Notes: generated from the sequence alone by a model not told the origin. A DNA stretch of 64,000 nt from Burkholderia mayonis (GCF_001523745.2 NZ_CP013387.1:1860001-1924000), one strand, 5' to 3'; shown: positions 45,282 through 54,995, counted from the stretch's first letter. Program-made: numbers and translations.

Positions 45282-45722
45282 ATGAACCACACCTCCTTCG
45301 CCAGCAGTGTCATCGACGCGCCGACCGAGCGCGTCTGGGCGTTCTTCCGCGATTTCAACGGCCTCGCCGCGTTTCATCCGGCGATCGTCGAAAGCCGGCT
45401 CGAGCCGGGCCCGGACGCGCACACGGTGGGCGCGATCCGGTACCTGACGCTGCAGGACGGCTTCGTTCGCGAAAAGCTGCTGAAGCTCGACGAGCCGAGT
45501 CACGCGCTCGAGTATTCGATCGTCGAGACGTCGATGCCGGTGCGCAACTATGTCGCGGGCGTGAAGCTCTTCCCCGTCACCGACTCGGGCAAGACGTTCG
45601 CGCAATGGTGGGCGAACTTCACGACCGAAGGCGTCAAGTTACAGCCGATTGCGGCGTCGATCAGCGAGCATGTGTTCGCGGCGGGATTTCGCGCGCTCTC
45701 GGACAAGCTGCGCGCGCGCTGA
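45282..45722 (+). CDS. SRPBCC family (polyketide cyclase/START-like) protein
   Basis: A 146-residue small hydrophobic-cavity protein. It begins MNHTSFASSVIDAPTERVWA, then FFRDFNGLAAFHPAIVESRL, the SRPBCC N-terminal pattern, with the C-terminal helix ISEHVFAAGFRALSDKLRA. Family members bind or modify lipophilic ligands. It is the third gene of the Tm-1-like run (44 bp after the PEP-hydrolase-like gene), so it may be part of the same pathway. Confidence 0.83.
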   Translation: MNHTSFASSVIDAPTERVWAFFRDFNGLAAFHPAIVESRLEPGPDAHTVGAIRYLTLQDGFVREKLLKLDEPSHALEYSIVETSMPVRNYVAGVKLFPVTDSGKTFAQWWANFTTEGVKLQPIAASISEHVFAAGFRALSDKLRAR

Positions 45723-46172
45723 CATGTCGCAGATGTGTTTCGCCGCGCCGATGCCCGTTTCGGGCGTCGTGCGCGGCTTGCCGGCGGCTTCTGCCGCCGC
45801 TGCGTCGCACCGCCGGCTTGCGGTGCGGCAACGCAGCCCCGCCGGCGAGTTCTCGGGTTCTGGCAATGGCCCTCGGATGAAGCCGGAACCTTTTTGGCCG
45901 ACCTTGACGGGCCGGCCACTTTCTATTCGCAATCGCGCCGCGCATGAAGGCGCCTCCCCACGCAGGAAGCGAACGGGCCGCGCATAGCGCGCGATCCGTT
46001 CGCACACCGCAACACTTGCGACACGCGGGCGCAGCTGCGCCGCCCGGAATTCACCTGGATTAAGTTATTCGCCGCCCTGCGTGCGCCCAAAAAGATGCAT
46101 TTGCCGAACATCAATGCTGCCCTGTCTCGCGACCGATAGCTTGGAAGAAACGAAGCCAGCGAGGGGCGAATC
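45723..46172. other. Intergenic region with putative anaerobic promoter of nirK
   Basis: No gene seen. It ends with an FNR-like box at 46101 and a GAGGGG ribosome site before nirK. A GGCGGC/GCCGCC hairpin near 45783-45800 has no T-tract. Confidence 0.5.
46101..46114. promoter_or_regulatory. FNR/NNR-type box TTGCCGAACATCAA
   Basis: Matches the TTGAT-N4-ATCAA FNR consensus in eight of ten defined positions (TTGCC-GAAC-ATCAA), 58 bp before the nirK ATG. Denitrification genes are commonly activated through such boxes; binding is inferred. Confidence 0.45.
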
Positions 46173-47732
46173 ATGAAAGACCTGCAATCGACCCGTGGCC
46201 AACTCCGCGCCACGTTCCTGTCCGTCGTGCTGAGCGCCGTCGTAGCGGCGAGCGCGAGCGCGCATGCCGCGACGGCAACCGGCAAGATTTCCGGCGACTT
46301 CGGTCCGCCGCAAGGCGAGCCGATCCACGCGGCGCTCGTGAGCCCGCCGAACGTGCCGCCGCCCATCACCCGCCGCTATCCGGCGAAGGTCATCGTCGAT
46401 CTCGAAGTCGTCGAGAAAGTGATGCCGATCGCGGACGGCGTGAACTACACGTTCTGGACCTTCGGCGGCGCGGTGCCCGGCAACTTCATCCGCGTGCGAC
46501 AAGGCGACACGGTCGAATTCCATCTCAAGAATCGTCCGGACAGCAAAATGCCGCACAACATCGATCTGCACGCGGTGACGGGACCGGGCGGCGGCGCGGC
46601 GTCGAGCTTCACCGCACCGGGCCACGAATCGCGCTTCACGTTCAAGGCGCTGAACGAAGGGCTCTACGTGTATCACTGCGCGACCGCGCCCGTCGGCATG
46701 CACGTCGCGAACGGGATGTACGGCCTGATTCTCGTCGAGCCGCCGGAAGGGCTGTCGCAGGTCGACCACGAGTATTACGTGATGCAGGGCGACTTCTATA
46801 CGAACGGCAAGTATCGCGAGAAGGGGCTGCAATCGTTCGACATGGACAAGGCGATCGACGAGCGCCCGACCTACGTCGTCTTCAACGGCGCCGAAGGCGC
46901 GCTGACGGGCGACAAGGCGATGCGCGCCCGCATCGACGAGACGGTGCGCCTGTTCGTCGGCAACGGCGGACCGAATCTCGTGTCGAGCTTCCACGTGATC
47001 GGCACGGTGTTCGACAAGGTGCGCGAGGACGGCTCCGACGTCACGCAGAGCAACGTGCAGACGACGCTGATTCCAGCGGGCGGCGCGGCGACGATCGAGT
47101 TCCATACGCGCGTGCCTGGCAACTACACGTTCGTCGATCACTCGATCTTCCGCGCGTTCAACAAGGGCGCGCTCGCGATCCTCAAGGTCGACGGTCCGGA
47201 CAACAAGGCGGTCTATTCGGGCAAAGAGCTCGATACGCTCTACAGCGGCGATCGTGCGGCCGCCGCGGCCGGATCGGTCCCCGCGGCGAACGCGACACCG
47301 GCCGCCGCGGGCGCGAATGCCGGCGCTTCGCTCGTCACGACGCGTGCAACGACGCCCGCCGCGCCGCTGTCGCTGCAAGGACAAGTGAAAGCGGGCGGCG
47401 CGGTGTTCGCGAGCACCTGCGCGGTGTGCCACCAGAGCGGCGGCGCCGGCCTGCCGGGCGTGTTCCCGCCGCTCGCCGGCTCCGATTTCCTCGCCGCGAA
47501 TCCGAAGCGCGCGATCGGCATCCTGCTGCACGGGCTGAACGGCAAGGTGACGGTCAACGGCCGCGATTACGATTCGGCGATGCCGCCGATGGCGCAACTG
47601 ACCGACGACGAAGTCGCGAACGTGCTGACCTACGCGCTGAACAACTGGGGCAATCCGGGCGGCCAGGTCGGCGCGAACGAGGTCGCGAAGATCCGCACGA
47701 AGACGCCCGCGGTCGCCGAGACTTCGCACTGA
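46173..47732 (+). CDS. nirK: Copper-containing nitrite reductase fused to cytochrome c
   Basis: A 519-residue periplasmic enzyme that reduces nitrite to NO in denitrification. Signal peptide: residues 1-33 ending in [10 protein letters not shown]. Two cupredoxin domains hold the copper ligands and the catalytic Asp/His: [16 protein letters not shown] (type 1 His, Asp, type 2 His), [18 protein letters not shown] (His, Cys, His, Met) and [11 protein letters not shown] plus [11 protein letters not shown]. After an Ala-rich linker (365-395) comes a cytochrome c domain with CAVCH at about 416 and Met in SAMPPMAQL. This is the three-domain tethered form known from Ralstonia. Ribosome site GAGGGG. 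Confidence 0.95.
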   Translation: MKDLQSTRGQLRATFLSVVLSAVVAASASAHAATATGKISGDFGPPQGEPIHAALVSPPNVPPPITRRYPAKVIVDLEVVEKVMPIADGVNYTFWTFGGAVPGNFIRVRQGDTVEFHLKNRPDSKMPHNIDLHAVTGPGGGAASSFTAPGHESRFTFKALNEGLYVYHCATAPVGMHVANGMYGLILVEPPEGLSQVDHEYYVMQGDFYTNGKYREKGLQSFDMDKAIDERPTYVVFNGAEGALTGDKAMRARIDETVRLFVGNGGPNLVSSFHVIGTVFDKVREDGSDVTQSNVQTTLIPAGGAATIEFHTRVPGNYTFVDHSIFRAFNKGALAILKVDGPDNKAVYSGKELDTLYSGDRAAAAAGSVPAANATPAAAGANAGASLVTTRATTPAAPLSLQGQVKAGGAVFASTCAVCHQSGGAGLPGVFPPLAGSDFLAANPKRAIGILLHGLNGKVTVNGRDYDSAMPPMAQLTDDEVANVLTYALNNWGNPGGQVGANEVAKIRTKTPAVAETSH

Positions 47733-47763
47733 CACGATCCACCGACGCCAGGGAGCAACGGCC

Positions 47764-48588
47764 ATGCGCGCTTCGTCGACATCGTCACGCGCGGTTCGAC
47801 TCGCCCGCATCGCGGCGATCGCACTGGCGCTTGCATTCGCTGCGGCGGGCGCGCATGCCGCCGCGCGCTTCGTGCGGCTGCCGGGCGGCGACTTCGAAAG
47901 CGCGCTGCCGCAAGACGTGCCGGGCCGCTCGACGCCCGTGCACATCGACGCGTTCGAGCTGCAGGACGCGCCCGTGACGGTCCGCGCGTTCGCTGCGTTC
48001 GTGAGCGCGCATCCCGAATGGCGGCGCGATCGCGTCGCGCGCGTATTCGCCGGTCCCGCGTATCTCGCCGATTGGGCCGACCCGCTGCATCCCGCGCAGC
48101 CGACGTCGCCCGACGCGCCCGTCACGGGCGTCAGCTGGTTCGCCGCGCGCGCGTATTGCGCGAGCGAAGGCGCCCGGCTGCCGACGTGGCTCGAATGGGA
48201 ATACGCGGCGGCCGCCGACGCGACGCGCACCGACGCGCGCAACGATCCGCTGTGGCGCAGGCAGATCCTGTCGTGGTATGAGCAGCCCGCCGCGCGCGTG
48301 CTGCCGCCCGTCGGCGGCGCGCCGAACGCCTACGGCGTACGCAACCTGCACGGGCTGATCTGGGAATGGGTCGACGACTTCAATGCGCTCTTCATCAGCG
48401 GCGACAGCCGCACGCAAGGCGACCCGGACCAGCAACGGTTTTGCGGCGCCGGCGCGATCAGCATCGTGCGGCGCGACAGCTACGCGGTGCTGATGCGCGT
48501 CGCGCTACTGTCTTCCCTCACCGGTGCGGATTCGACCGGAAGCCTTGGTTTTCGCTGCGCCCGTTCGATTTCAGGAGAAATGATATGA
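47764..48588 (+). CDS. Formylglycine-generating enzyme family protein (NirV-like)
   Basis: A 274-residue protein with a Sec-type signal peptide (to about residue 34, AAGAHAAARF). FGE-sulfatase fold: RLPGGDFESALPQDVPGRST, APVTGVSWFAARAYCASEGA, RLPTWLEWEYAAAAD, GLIWEWVDDFNALF and the C-terminal GSLGFRCARS. It starts 32 bp after nirK and its stop overlaps the SCO start by ATGA. Such proteins accompany nirK in several bacteria (NirV); role in nitrite reductase maturation or copper handling is suspected, not shown. Confidence 0.85.
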   Translation: MRASSTSSRAVRLARIAAIALALAFAAAGAHAAARFVRLPGGDFESALPQDVPGRSTPVHIDAFELQDAPVTVRAFAAFVSAHPEWRRDRVARVFAGPAYLADWADPLHPAQPTSPDAPVTGVSWFAARAYCASEGARLPTWLEWEYAAAADATRTDARNDPLWRRQILSWYEQPAARVLPPVGGAPNAYGVRNLHGLIWEWVDDFNALFISGDSRTQGDPDQQRFCGAGAISIVRRDSYAVLMRVALLSSLTGADSTGSLGFRCARSISGEMI

Positions 48589-49199
48589 AGCTTGGACACC
48601 TCACCCGGCGCGGCGCGCTCGCGCTGATCGCCGCCGCATGCGTCGCGACGACCGCCGAAGGCGCGGGCCTGCCCGTCGCAGCCGAGCAAGCGACCGCTGC
48701 GACGGCAACCGATTCGCTCTACCCGGCAAACGCAACGCTGACCGATCAGGACGGCAAAACGTTCCGCCTGGCCGATTTGCGCGGCATGCCGACGCTCGTC
48801 AGCATGTTCTACACGTCGTGCAAGATGGTCTGCCCGATGCTGTTCGAGACGATCGGCCTCACGCTCGACGCGGGCGGCGAGGCGGCGCGCAAACGGATCA
48901 AGGTCGTCGCGGTGACGATCGATCCCGATCGCGATTCGGTCGCGGTGCTGCGCAAGACCGCGAACGCGCACGGCCTCGATGCACGCTGGCGGCTTGCGCG
49001 CACCGATCGCGACAGCACGCGCGCCGTCGCCGCGCTGCTCGGCATTCAGTACCGGAAGCTCGCGAGCGGCGAGTTCAATCATTCGAGCACGATCGTGCTG
49101 CTCGATGCCGACGGACGCATCGTCGCGCACACGAACACGCTCGGCGAGACGGACCCGGCGTTCGTCGATGCAATGCGCAAGCAGTTGGCCGCGCAATAA
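48585..49199 (+). CDS. SCO1/SenC family copper chaperone-like protein
   Basis: A 204-residue exported thioredoxin-fold protein. It starts MKLGHLTRRGALALIAAACV, with a twin-Arg-like or Sec leader and a lipobox-like AAAC. The copper-binding motif is MFYTSCKMVCPMLFE (CxxxC) with His in FNHSSTIVLLD, both SCO hallmarks. SCO proteins deliver copper or redox power to cuproenzymes, here most likely NirK. Start by AGGAG at 48573-48577; overlaps the previous gene by 4 bp. Last gene of the nirK operon. Confidence 0.9.
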   Translation: MKLGHLTRRGALALIAAACVATTAEGAGLPVAAEQATAATATDSLYPANATLTDQDGKTFRLADLRGMPTLVSMFYTSCKMVCPMLFETIGLTLDAGGEAARKRIKVVAVTIDPDRDSVAVLRKTANAHGLDARWRLARTDRDSTRAVAALLGIQYRKLASGEFNHSSTIVLLDADGRIVAHTNTLGETDPAFVDAMRKQLAAQ

Positions 49200-49225
49200 A
49201 AAAACGGCGACGCGAGGCGTCGCCG
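49197..49225 (-). terminator. Rho-independent terminator (minus strand)
   Basis: The stem CGGCGACGC / GCGTCGCCG with a 3-nt loop is flanked on its left by an A-tract (49198-49204), so in the minus direction it is a hairpin followed by a T-tract. It probably ends the S10 peptidase transcript, about 290 bp past that stop. On the plus strand it has no T-tract. Confidence 0.7.
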
Positions 49226-49511
49226 CTCGTCCGTCGAACGCTGCGGCATGCCGTGCGTCTCGCGCGAACGCGCTCTGCATCGAACCTCGCCGGATGTCCA
49301 TGCGCCGCCGCATCCCCGTATGGCATCCCTTCGATCGCGCGTTGCACGCCTGTCGAAATCGGCACACGCCGCCGCGCATCGATCGCCAGCGCGCGAGAGC
49401 GCGGGCACACGGACTTGCGCCCGCTGCGCGCCGCCATGCCGTCACGCGCATTCACGCACCGCACCGCCCGCGAGCCGCATCCGCGCGACTCGCGGCGCGC
49501 GCCCGGCTCCA
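49200..49511. other. Gap between convergent nirK operon and S10 peptidase gene
   Basis: Holds the minus-strand terminator at its left end and otherwise about 290 bp of sequence without a recognised gene. Confidence 0.5.
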
Positions 49512-51179
49512 TCACGCGCCTTCGCGCTTCTTCGCCTGCAGCGCGCGAATCCGCATCACGGCCGCGGCGTCGTGCACCGTCGACTCGTACATCTGCGCGA
49601 GATCGTGCTTGAGCGCAGTGCGCGAGCCGCCGTCGAGATACACCATGTGCCCCGACGGATAGAACCGCGCCGACAGGTTCTCGCGCACCTTCGGATCGTC
49701 GAGCGGCATCTGCTGCAAGTCGAGCACCGTCTGGTAGAACGGCGTGACGAAGTCGTAGAGGCCGTTCGCCGACAGCACCTTCAGGTCGACGTTGAGCGCC
49801 ATCACGGCGGCGAGATCGCCCGCCGTGTAGAGGATCACGTTGCCCTTCGCGTCGACGCCCTGCTGCTCGCCCGTCGGATCGACATGGCCGAAGTCCCAGT
49901 ACTTGAACGCCTGGTCGTTCAGGTCGGTGAACGACGAATTCGACGTGTACTTCAATTGCTCGTTCAGATACGCGTTCCACATCGCCGTGTAGACGCCGGA
50001 CACCGCCGTCATCGTCGGATCGTTGCCGCCCGAGTTCGGATCGATCTTGCCCGCGATCCCCGATTCGATTCCCGTCACGCGGCCGTCGTACCCGCCGAGC
50101 GCCAAGCCGCGCGCCTTCAGCAGCGTCGTCAGGAACAGCGAATTGCCGCGCGTGTCGTAGCCCGCGATGTCGAGGCTCCACGACAACAGCGTCGTCGTGT
50201 CGATGCCGGTGTAGTCGGACAGCTTCTTGACGACGGCCGCATCGGCGTGCGGGAACTTGCGCAGCGCGTCGAGATAGTCGGTGCGCGCGAACTGCGCGAC
50301 TTCCTCGACGAACGCGCCGAGATCGGTCGGCGCCGGCGCGACGCCGAGCCGCTTGTGATACCACGCGTCGGCGGCCGCGGTCGGCAGCGCGCCGACCGGG
50401 TTGCCCGCCTGCTTGTAGTCGAGGATCGACGATTGCAGCGTGATGCCGTTCAGGTCGACGCCGTCCTCATGCAGCTTGTACGCGAGCACGCAGCTGCGCG
50501 CGGTGCCGTACGATTCGCCGAACAGGAACTTCGGCGAATTCCAGCGGTTGTTCTTCGTCAGATAGCGCTTGATGAACTGCTTGATCGAGTTCGCGTCCTG
50601 GTCGACGCCCCAGAAATCGCGGTTCTTGTGCGGCGCGATCGCCGCCGAATAGCCGGTGCCGACCGGATTGATGAACACGAGATCGCTCTTGTCGATCAGG
50701 CTGTCCGGATTGTCTTCCATCCGGTATGGCGCGGGCGGCGTGAAGCTCGGCATCGACGTCTTGATCCGCCTCGGCGCGAACGATCCGAGCAGCACGAACA
50801 CCGCCGACGAGCCCGGTCCGCCGTTGTAGAAGAACGTGACGGGCCGCGATTCCTCCAGTTGCCCGTCCTGCGTGAACGCGACGTAGAAGATCTTCGCGTT
50901 CGGCTGTGAACTGCTCGGGTCGACGGTCACGAGGTGGCCCGCCGTCGCGGCGTACGCGATCGTGCGGCCGTCGATCTGGATCGTGTGATGCGTGAGCGCC
51001 GCGGCCTCGGTCGTGTCCGTCACAGAATCGTCGGGACCGTTGCCGTACGCGACCGGATCGAAGAATGGCTGATCGCCGTCCGCCTTCGGCGTCACGACGG
51101 TCGGCGGCGCATGGACCGAAGCCGACGCGCCGTGATGCAGCGGCTGCACGCCGCCGGAAGATGTCGTATCGATGCTCAT
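49512..51179 (-). CDS. S10 family serine carboxypeptidase
   Basis: A 555-residue alpha/beta-hydrolase peptidase. Key segments are FFYNGGPGSSAVFVLLGSFA (oxyanion region), LFGESYGTARSCVLAYK with nucleophile Ser223, SANGLYDFVTPFYQTVLDLQ (Asp) and ARFYPSGHMVYLDGGSRTAL (His). It starts MSIDTTSSGGVQPLHHGASA without a visible signal peptide, so it acts inside the cell or is exported by another route. S10 enzymes remove C-terminal residues at acid pH. The S53 peptidase gene is on the same strand upstream, also lacking a signal peptide. Confidence 0.9.
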   Translation of the reverse strand: MSIDTTSSGGVQPLHHGASASVHAPPTVVTPKADGDQPFFDPVAYGNGPDDSVTDTTEAAALTHHTIQIDGRTIAYAATAGHLVTVDPSSSQPNAKIFYVAFTQDGQLEESRPVTFFYNGGPGSSAVFVLLGSFAPRRIKTSMPSFTPPAPYRMEDNPDSLIDKSDLVFINPVGTGYSAAIAPHKNRDFWGVDQDANSIKQFIKRYLTKNNRWNSPKFLFGESYGTARSCVLAYKLHEDGVDLNGITLQSSILDYKQAGNPVGALPTAAADAWYHKRLGVAPAPTDLGAFVEEVAQFARTDYLDALRKFPHADAAVVKKLSDYTGIDTTTLLSWSLDIAGYDTRGNSLFLTTLLKARGLALGGYDGRVTGIESGIAGKIDPNSGGNDPTMTAVSGVYTAMWNAYLNEQLKYTSNSSFTDLNDQAFKYWDFGHVDPTGEQQGVDAKGNVILYTAGDLAAVMALNVDLKVLSANGLYDFVTPFYQTVLDLQQMPLDDPKVRENLSARFYPSGHMVYLDGGSRTALKHDLAQMYESTVHDAAAVMRIRALQAKKREGA

Positions 51180-51648
51180 CCTGCTGCTCCTTCTGGTTCT
51201 ATTAGGTGGTGCATGAACGAATCGTCAATCGTGCCAAACCGTTTGCGGTCGATTGCGACGGCGCGCGTGTCTCGGGCAACCGATCGCGTCGAGCCGGCAC
51301 CGGACCGCATCGGCTTCGCGCGACGCGCGTCCGCTGCCACGACCGCTTCGCCGCAATCGCAGCGAAGCACCGTTGCGATGCCGGCGTCGCCGCTGCGGCT
51401 ACGCGGGCGCCTTTGCTCACCGCGTCGTCACCGCGTCGACGCCCGGCTCGCCGGCGCCGTCGAGCGTCATGGCTTGCGCCGCCGAACCGCTGCGGTTGGC
51501 ACCGCCGCCATCGGCCCCGCGCCGCAAAATCTCCGGCGCCGCGACGCCGACGTCAAACGCCCCGACGCCGCAGCCTGCGAGCCGTCGCATCGAGTGCGAC
51601 GGCGCGTCGGCAGATGAAGCGCTGTCGGAGCGTCGCGCCGGCTCGCGA
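51180..51648. other. Gap between the S53 and S10 peptidase genes
   Basis: About 470 bp. Contains the S10 promoter/ribosome site (AGGAGCAG) at its left. No gene recognised; overlapping Arg/Ala-rich frames look like shadows of high GC. Confidence 0.5.
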
Positions 51649-53238
51649 TCATCCCGCCGCGCCGCTCTTCAGCGCCGCCGCGACCTTCGCGCCGTCGGGG
51701 CTGCCAAGCCCCGTGCACGCGTCCCAGCCGGGCGTCGCCGCATATGCGCCGTTGTCGCCGACCGAGACGTCGCGCAGCGCGCCCGTGTTCCGGTACAGCT
51801 TCGGGTTGATCCAGCCTGCCGGGCTGCCCGCCGCCGCGTTGATCCGCGCGACGAGCGCGGCCCACAGCGGCGCGACGGCGCTCGTGCCGCCCATCGCCGT
51901 CGACGTGCCCGCGACGAGCACCTCGTAGCCCGTCGCAGGCGACGCGTCGCCCGCGACGTCGGGCACGCCGCGCTTCGTGAGCGGCGACGCGCTTCCGCCC
52001 TGCGCGAGCGTCGCGCTCAGGCCCTTCTGCCAGTCCGGCACGTCGAACACGGCGCTCACGCCGCCGCCCGTCGAGCCGCCGCCCGCCGCATCGTCGTTCC
52101 ACACGACTTCGCTGCGGATGCCCTGCCCCGGCAGCGCGTCGAGCCGCGTGCCGCCGCACGCGAGCACGTACGGGCTCGATGCCGGGAAGTCGACGTGATT
52201 CGCGCCGTCCTGCAGGCCGTCGCTCGAGCCGGCGTCGCCGGACGCCGCGCACACGGTCACGCCGAGCGCCGCGGCCGATTGCAGCACGCGGTTGAACGCC
52301 TGCAGCGATTGCGACGTCCACGCGGCCTCCGGACCGCCCCAACTGATCGTTACGACCGACGGCCGGTTCGTCGTGTCGTGCACCGCCTGGTTGACCGCCT
52401 GGATGAAGCCGGCGTCGCTGTTCTGCGTGAAATAGACGGCGAGCGTCGCGCCGGGTGCGATCGCGCCCGCGACCTCGAGATCGAGCGCGACTTCGCCGTC
52501 CGGCCCGCTGGGATCGCCGGTCGGCGCGTTGCGGCCGGCGCCGACGTTCACGTCGACGAGCGTCGGCTGCCGCGCGAGCCCGAGGCCGCTGAAATACTGC
52601 TGGATCTCGGCGGGCCGATATCCGCCGCCGAGCTCGACGACGGCGATGCATTGGCCCGCGCCGTCGCCGGGCGGGAAATCGTAGAGCGCCGCGAGCTGCG
52701 GCGGCGTGTAGGTGACGGCGACGCCGCGCGCGGGCTGGAAGGTCGGCCGCACCCGGAAATGCGGGCGTGCCTGCGGACGGTTGTCGAGCCCGAGCACCGC
52801 GGTGACGACGTCGTGCAGTTCGTCGGGCAGCGTGACGTCGCCCGTGCGTCCGCGATACTGGCCGATCGTCCGATGCTCGAAGCGCTGCAGCTTCACGCCG
52901 AACGCCGCCTCGAACTGCACGATCGTGCCCGACAGCACGACGACGCTCTCGACCGGATCGACGCGCGCGACCGTCAGACCGTGCTGCTTCGCGAACGCTT
53001 CGACTTTTCCGACGTCGTCGGGATGCGCGCAGAAACGCTGGGCGAACGCTTCGCGCGAGACCGGCTTCGCGTCGGGATCGCCGCTCGCGAGGCCTTGCAA
53101 CAGCGTGGCGAGGTGCTGCTCTTCCTGCCGCCGCAACATCACCATCACGTGGATCGTCTCGGCCGGATCGCATGGACCGATGCACGTGGATTCGGCGACG
53201 ATTTGCGGTTCGTTGCCGGCGTGAAGATGCCTTGCCAT
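51649..53238 (-). CDS. S53 family serine-carboxyl peptidase (sedolisin/kumamolisin type)
   Basis: A 529-residue protein. Start at 53238 (MARHLHAGNEPQIVAESTCI) follows TGGAGGATCC; the open frame extends upstream but with unrelated residues. It has an N-terminal pro-domain (about 1-165, HPDDVGKVEAFAKQHGLTVA and LPDELHDVVTAVLGLDNRPQ) and a catalytic domain with Glu249 and Asp253 (DGEVALDLEVAGA), oxyanion Asp335 (AASGDAGSSDG) and Ser453 (MGGTSAVAPLWAALVARI). The pro-domain implies autoactivation at acid pH. No signal peptide is visible, so secretion is unresolved. Confidence 0.92.
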   Translation of the reverse strand: MARHLHAGNEPQIVAESTCIGPCDPAETIHVMVMLRRQEEQHLATLLQGLASGDPDAKPVSREAFAQRFCAHPDDVGKVEAFAKQHGLTVARVDPVESVVVLSGTIVQFEAAFGVKLQRFEHRTIGQYRGRTGDVTLPDELHDVVTAVLGLDNRPQARPHFRVRPTFQPARGVAVTYTPPQLAALYDFPPGDGAGQCIAVVELGGGYRPAEIQQYFSGLGLARQPTLVDVNVGAGRNAPTGDPSGPDGEVALDLEVAGAIAPGATLAVYFTQNSDAGFIQAVNQAVHDTTNRPSVVTISWGGPEAAWTSQSLQAFNRVLQSAAALGVTVCAASGDAGSSDGLQDGANHVDFPASSPYVLACGGTRLDALPGQGIRSEVVWNDDAAGGGSTGGGVSAVFDVPDWQKGLSATLAQGGSASPLTKRGVPDVAGDASPATGYEVLVAGTSTAMGGTSAVAPLWAALVARINAAAGSPAGWINPKLYRNTGALRDVSVGDNGAYAATPGWDACTGLGSPDGAKVAAALKSGAAG

Positions 53239-53619
53239 ATTCGGATCCTCCAGAAGCCGTGGTAACGGGTTGTCAGGATTCGGACACGGTCGCGCGATCG
53301 CAGTTCCGACCGGTATGTCGGACGGCGCACACACGCCGTCGACAGGACCATGCGACAGTACGGCAGAGCAAGTGTAAAGCACGCGCGGCGATCCTGTGTC
53401 GGCATCTCGAGCGTTCGTGACGGCGCATTCATGGCATCGCGGGGTCGGGCACGCGACGTTCGGCCCACCGCGAACGACGCGTGCCCGCGCAGGCGGGCGC
53501 GGGCCTCGCACGACGTGCGCGGCCCGCGAATTCCGGCGCTTCGCGGTTAGTTGCTTCGCATGCGCCAATGGCCGCGTGTGTTGACGCCGACGGCGATGCC
53601 GGCGTTCGCGCGCGTCGCG
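53239..53619. other. Gap without recognised gene
   Basis: 381 bp between the S53 gene start and the LysE gene stop, both minus strand. It should contain the S53 promoter; no element or gene is recognised. Confidence 0.5.
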
Positions 53620-54246
53620 TCAGTCGATCGACAGCCGCAGCGCGAAGCCGAGCAGCACGGCCGAGAAGGTCCAGCGCTGCGCGGTCTGCGCAAGCGGATG
53701 CGCGCGCAACCATCCCGCGACGCGCGTCGCACCCGCGACGCACGCGAGATCGAAGCACAGGCCCGCGAGCACGAGCACCGCGCCGAGCACCGCCATCTGC
53801 ACGATTACCGGCGCGCCGCCCCGCTGGACGAACTGCGGCAGCAGCACCGAGCAGAACAGCAGCGCCTTCGGGTTGAGCAGATTGGTGAGGAGCCCTTTGA
53901 CGAAGGTCTGGCGCAGCCGCACGGCGGGCTGCGCCAGACCTTCGTCGGACAGCGCGAACGCCGGCGAGCGGAAGATCTGCACGGCGAGGTACGCGAGATA
54001 CAGCGCGCCGCCGTAGCGCACGGTCTCGTAGAGCCACGGCGCGCTCTTGAGGAGCGCGGCGACGCCGCACGCGGACAGCGTGACGTGCACGGCGCGCGCG
54101 AGCCCGAGCCCGGCCGCGGCGGCCGCACCGTGACGCGCGCCGCGGCCGATGCCCGTTTGCAGCACGCACGCCATGTCGGGCCCGGGCACCGCGTAAATGG
54201 CGACGACGGCAGCGACGTAGACGAGCAGCAAGTGAGCGGAAAACAT
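53620..54246 (-). CDS. LysE family amino-acid exporter
   Basis: A 208-residue, six-helix membrane protein starting MFSAHLLLVYVAAVVAIYAV, with the family motif YAVPGPDMACVLQTGIGRGA and GLLTNLLNPKALLFCSVLLP. The start at 54246 gives the typical length; an ATG at 54276 would add ten residues. It is divergent from an Lrp-type regulator, the classic exporter/regulator arrangement, so control by an amino acid is likely. Confidence 0.9.
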   Translation of the reverse strand: MFSAHLLLVYVAAVVAIYAVPGPDMACVLQTGIGRGARHGAAAAAGLGLARAVHVTLSACGVAALLKSAPWLYETVRYGGALYLAYLAVQIFRSPAFALSDEGLAQPAVRLRQTFVKGLLTNLLNPKALLFCSVLLPQFVQRGGAPVIVQMAVLGAVLVLAGLCFDLACVAGATRVAGWLRAHPLAQTAQRWTFSAVLLGFALRLSID

Positions 54247-54381
54247 GGTCAAACCCGGGTGTCGAAAGGGTTCCATGATGCGTCTGCTCGATGAGGGTTT
54301 ATTGGCTTATTTGGTTGGGTTACCCGCCAAACTTATCGGAATACACTACTAGTAAGCGCTTTTTTAGAGCATTTCCATATC

Positions 54382-54846
54382 ATGATCGATCTCGACAAAA
54401 CCGACCGCGCCATCCTCGCCGCGGTGCAGCTCGACGGCCGCATCCCGGTCGCCCGCCTCGCCGACTCGGTAGGGCTGAGCGAAACGCCGTGCGCACGCCG
54501 CCTCAAGCGGCTCGAAAGCGACGGCTACATCGAGCGCTACCGCGCGCAACTGTCGCGCAACGCACTCGGCTTCGGCGTCGTCGCATTCGTGCTGCTGCGC
54601 TGCGCGGTTCACGACCGCGGCGTCGCGAACCGCTTCGAGCGCGAAGTGCTCGGCATTCCGCGCATCCTGTCGTGCCACAACGTGTCGGGCTCCGCCGACT
54701 ATCTGCTGCAAGTCGTCGCGCACGATCTCGACGACTACGGGATGTTTCTGCGCGAGACGCTGCGCGTGCTGCCGGGCGTCACGTCGATCGAATCGGCGCT
54801 GTCGCTGCGCGAGGTGAAGCGCGAGGCCGAGCTGCCGATTCCTTGA
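54382..54846 (+). CDS. Lrp/AsnC family regulator
   Basis: A 154-residue feast/famine regulator. HTH: MIDLDKTDRAILAAVQLDGR, RLADSVGLSETPCARRLKRL, ESDGYIERYRAQL; then the RAM domain with EVLGIPRILSCHNVSGSADY, LLQVVAHDLDDYGMF and TSIESALSLREVKREAELP. Divergent from the LysE-type exporter across 135 bp, which it probably controls in response to an amino acid. Confidence 0.9.
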   Translation: MIDLDKTDRAILAAVQLDGRIPVARLADSVGLSETPCARRLKRLESDGYIERYRAQLSRNALGFGVVAFVLLRCAVHDRGVANRFEREVLGIPRILSCHNVSGSADYLLQVVAHDLDDYGMFLRETLRVLPGVTSIESALSLREVKREAELPIP

Positions 54847-54995
54847 GCGGCGGCGCGCGTCGCCGCCGACCGGGCGCGGCGCAAGCCGTGCGCGCAACGG
54901 AGACCGGCGCGCACGCGAGCCTCGCCGTCTGTCGACGCCGCTTGCGCGTCCGCTATCATGCATGGCCTCCGATACGCATTTTCGAGCCCCCCGCG

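Noticed and set aside
49197..49225. Hairpin as terminator of the nirK-SCO operon on the plus strand
   Set aside because: The A-tract is on the wrong side; it functions as a terminator only in the minus direction.
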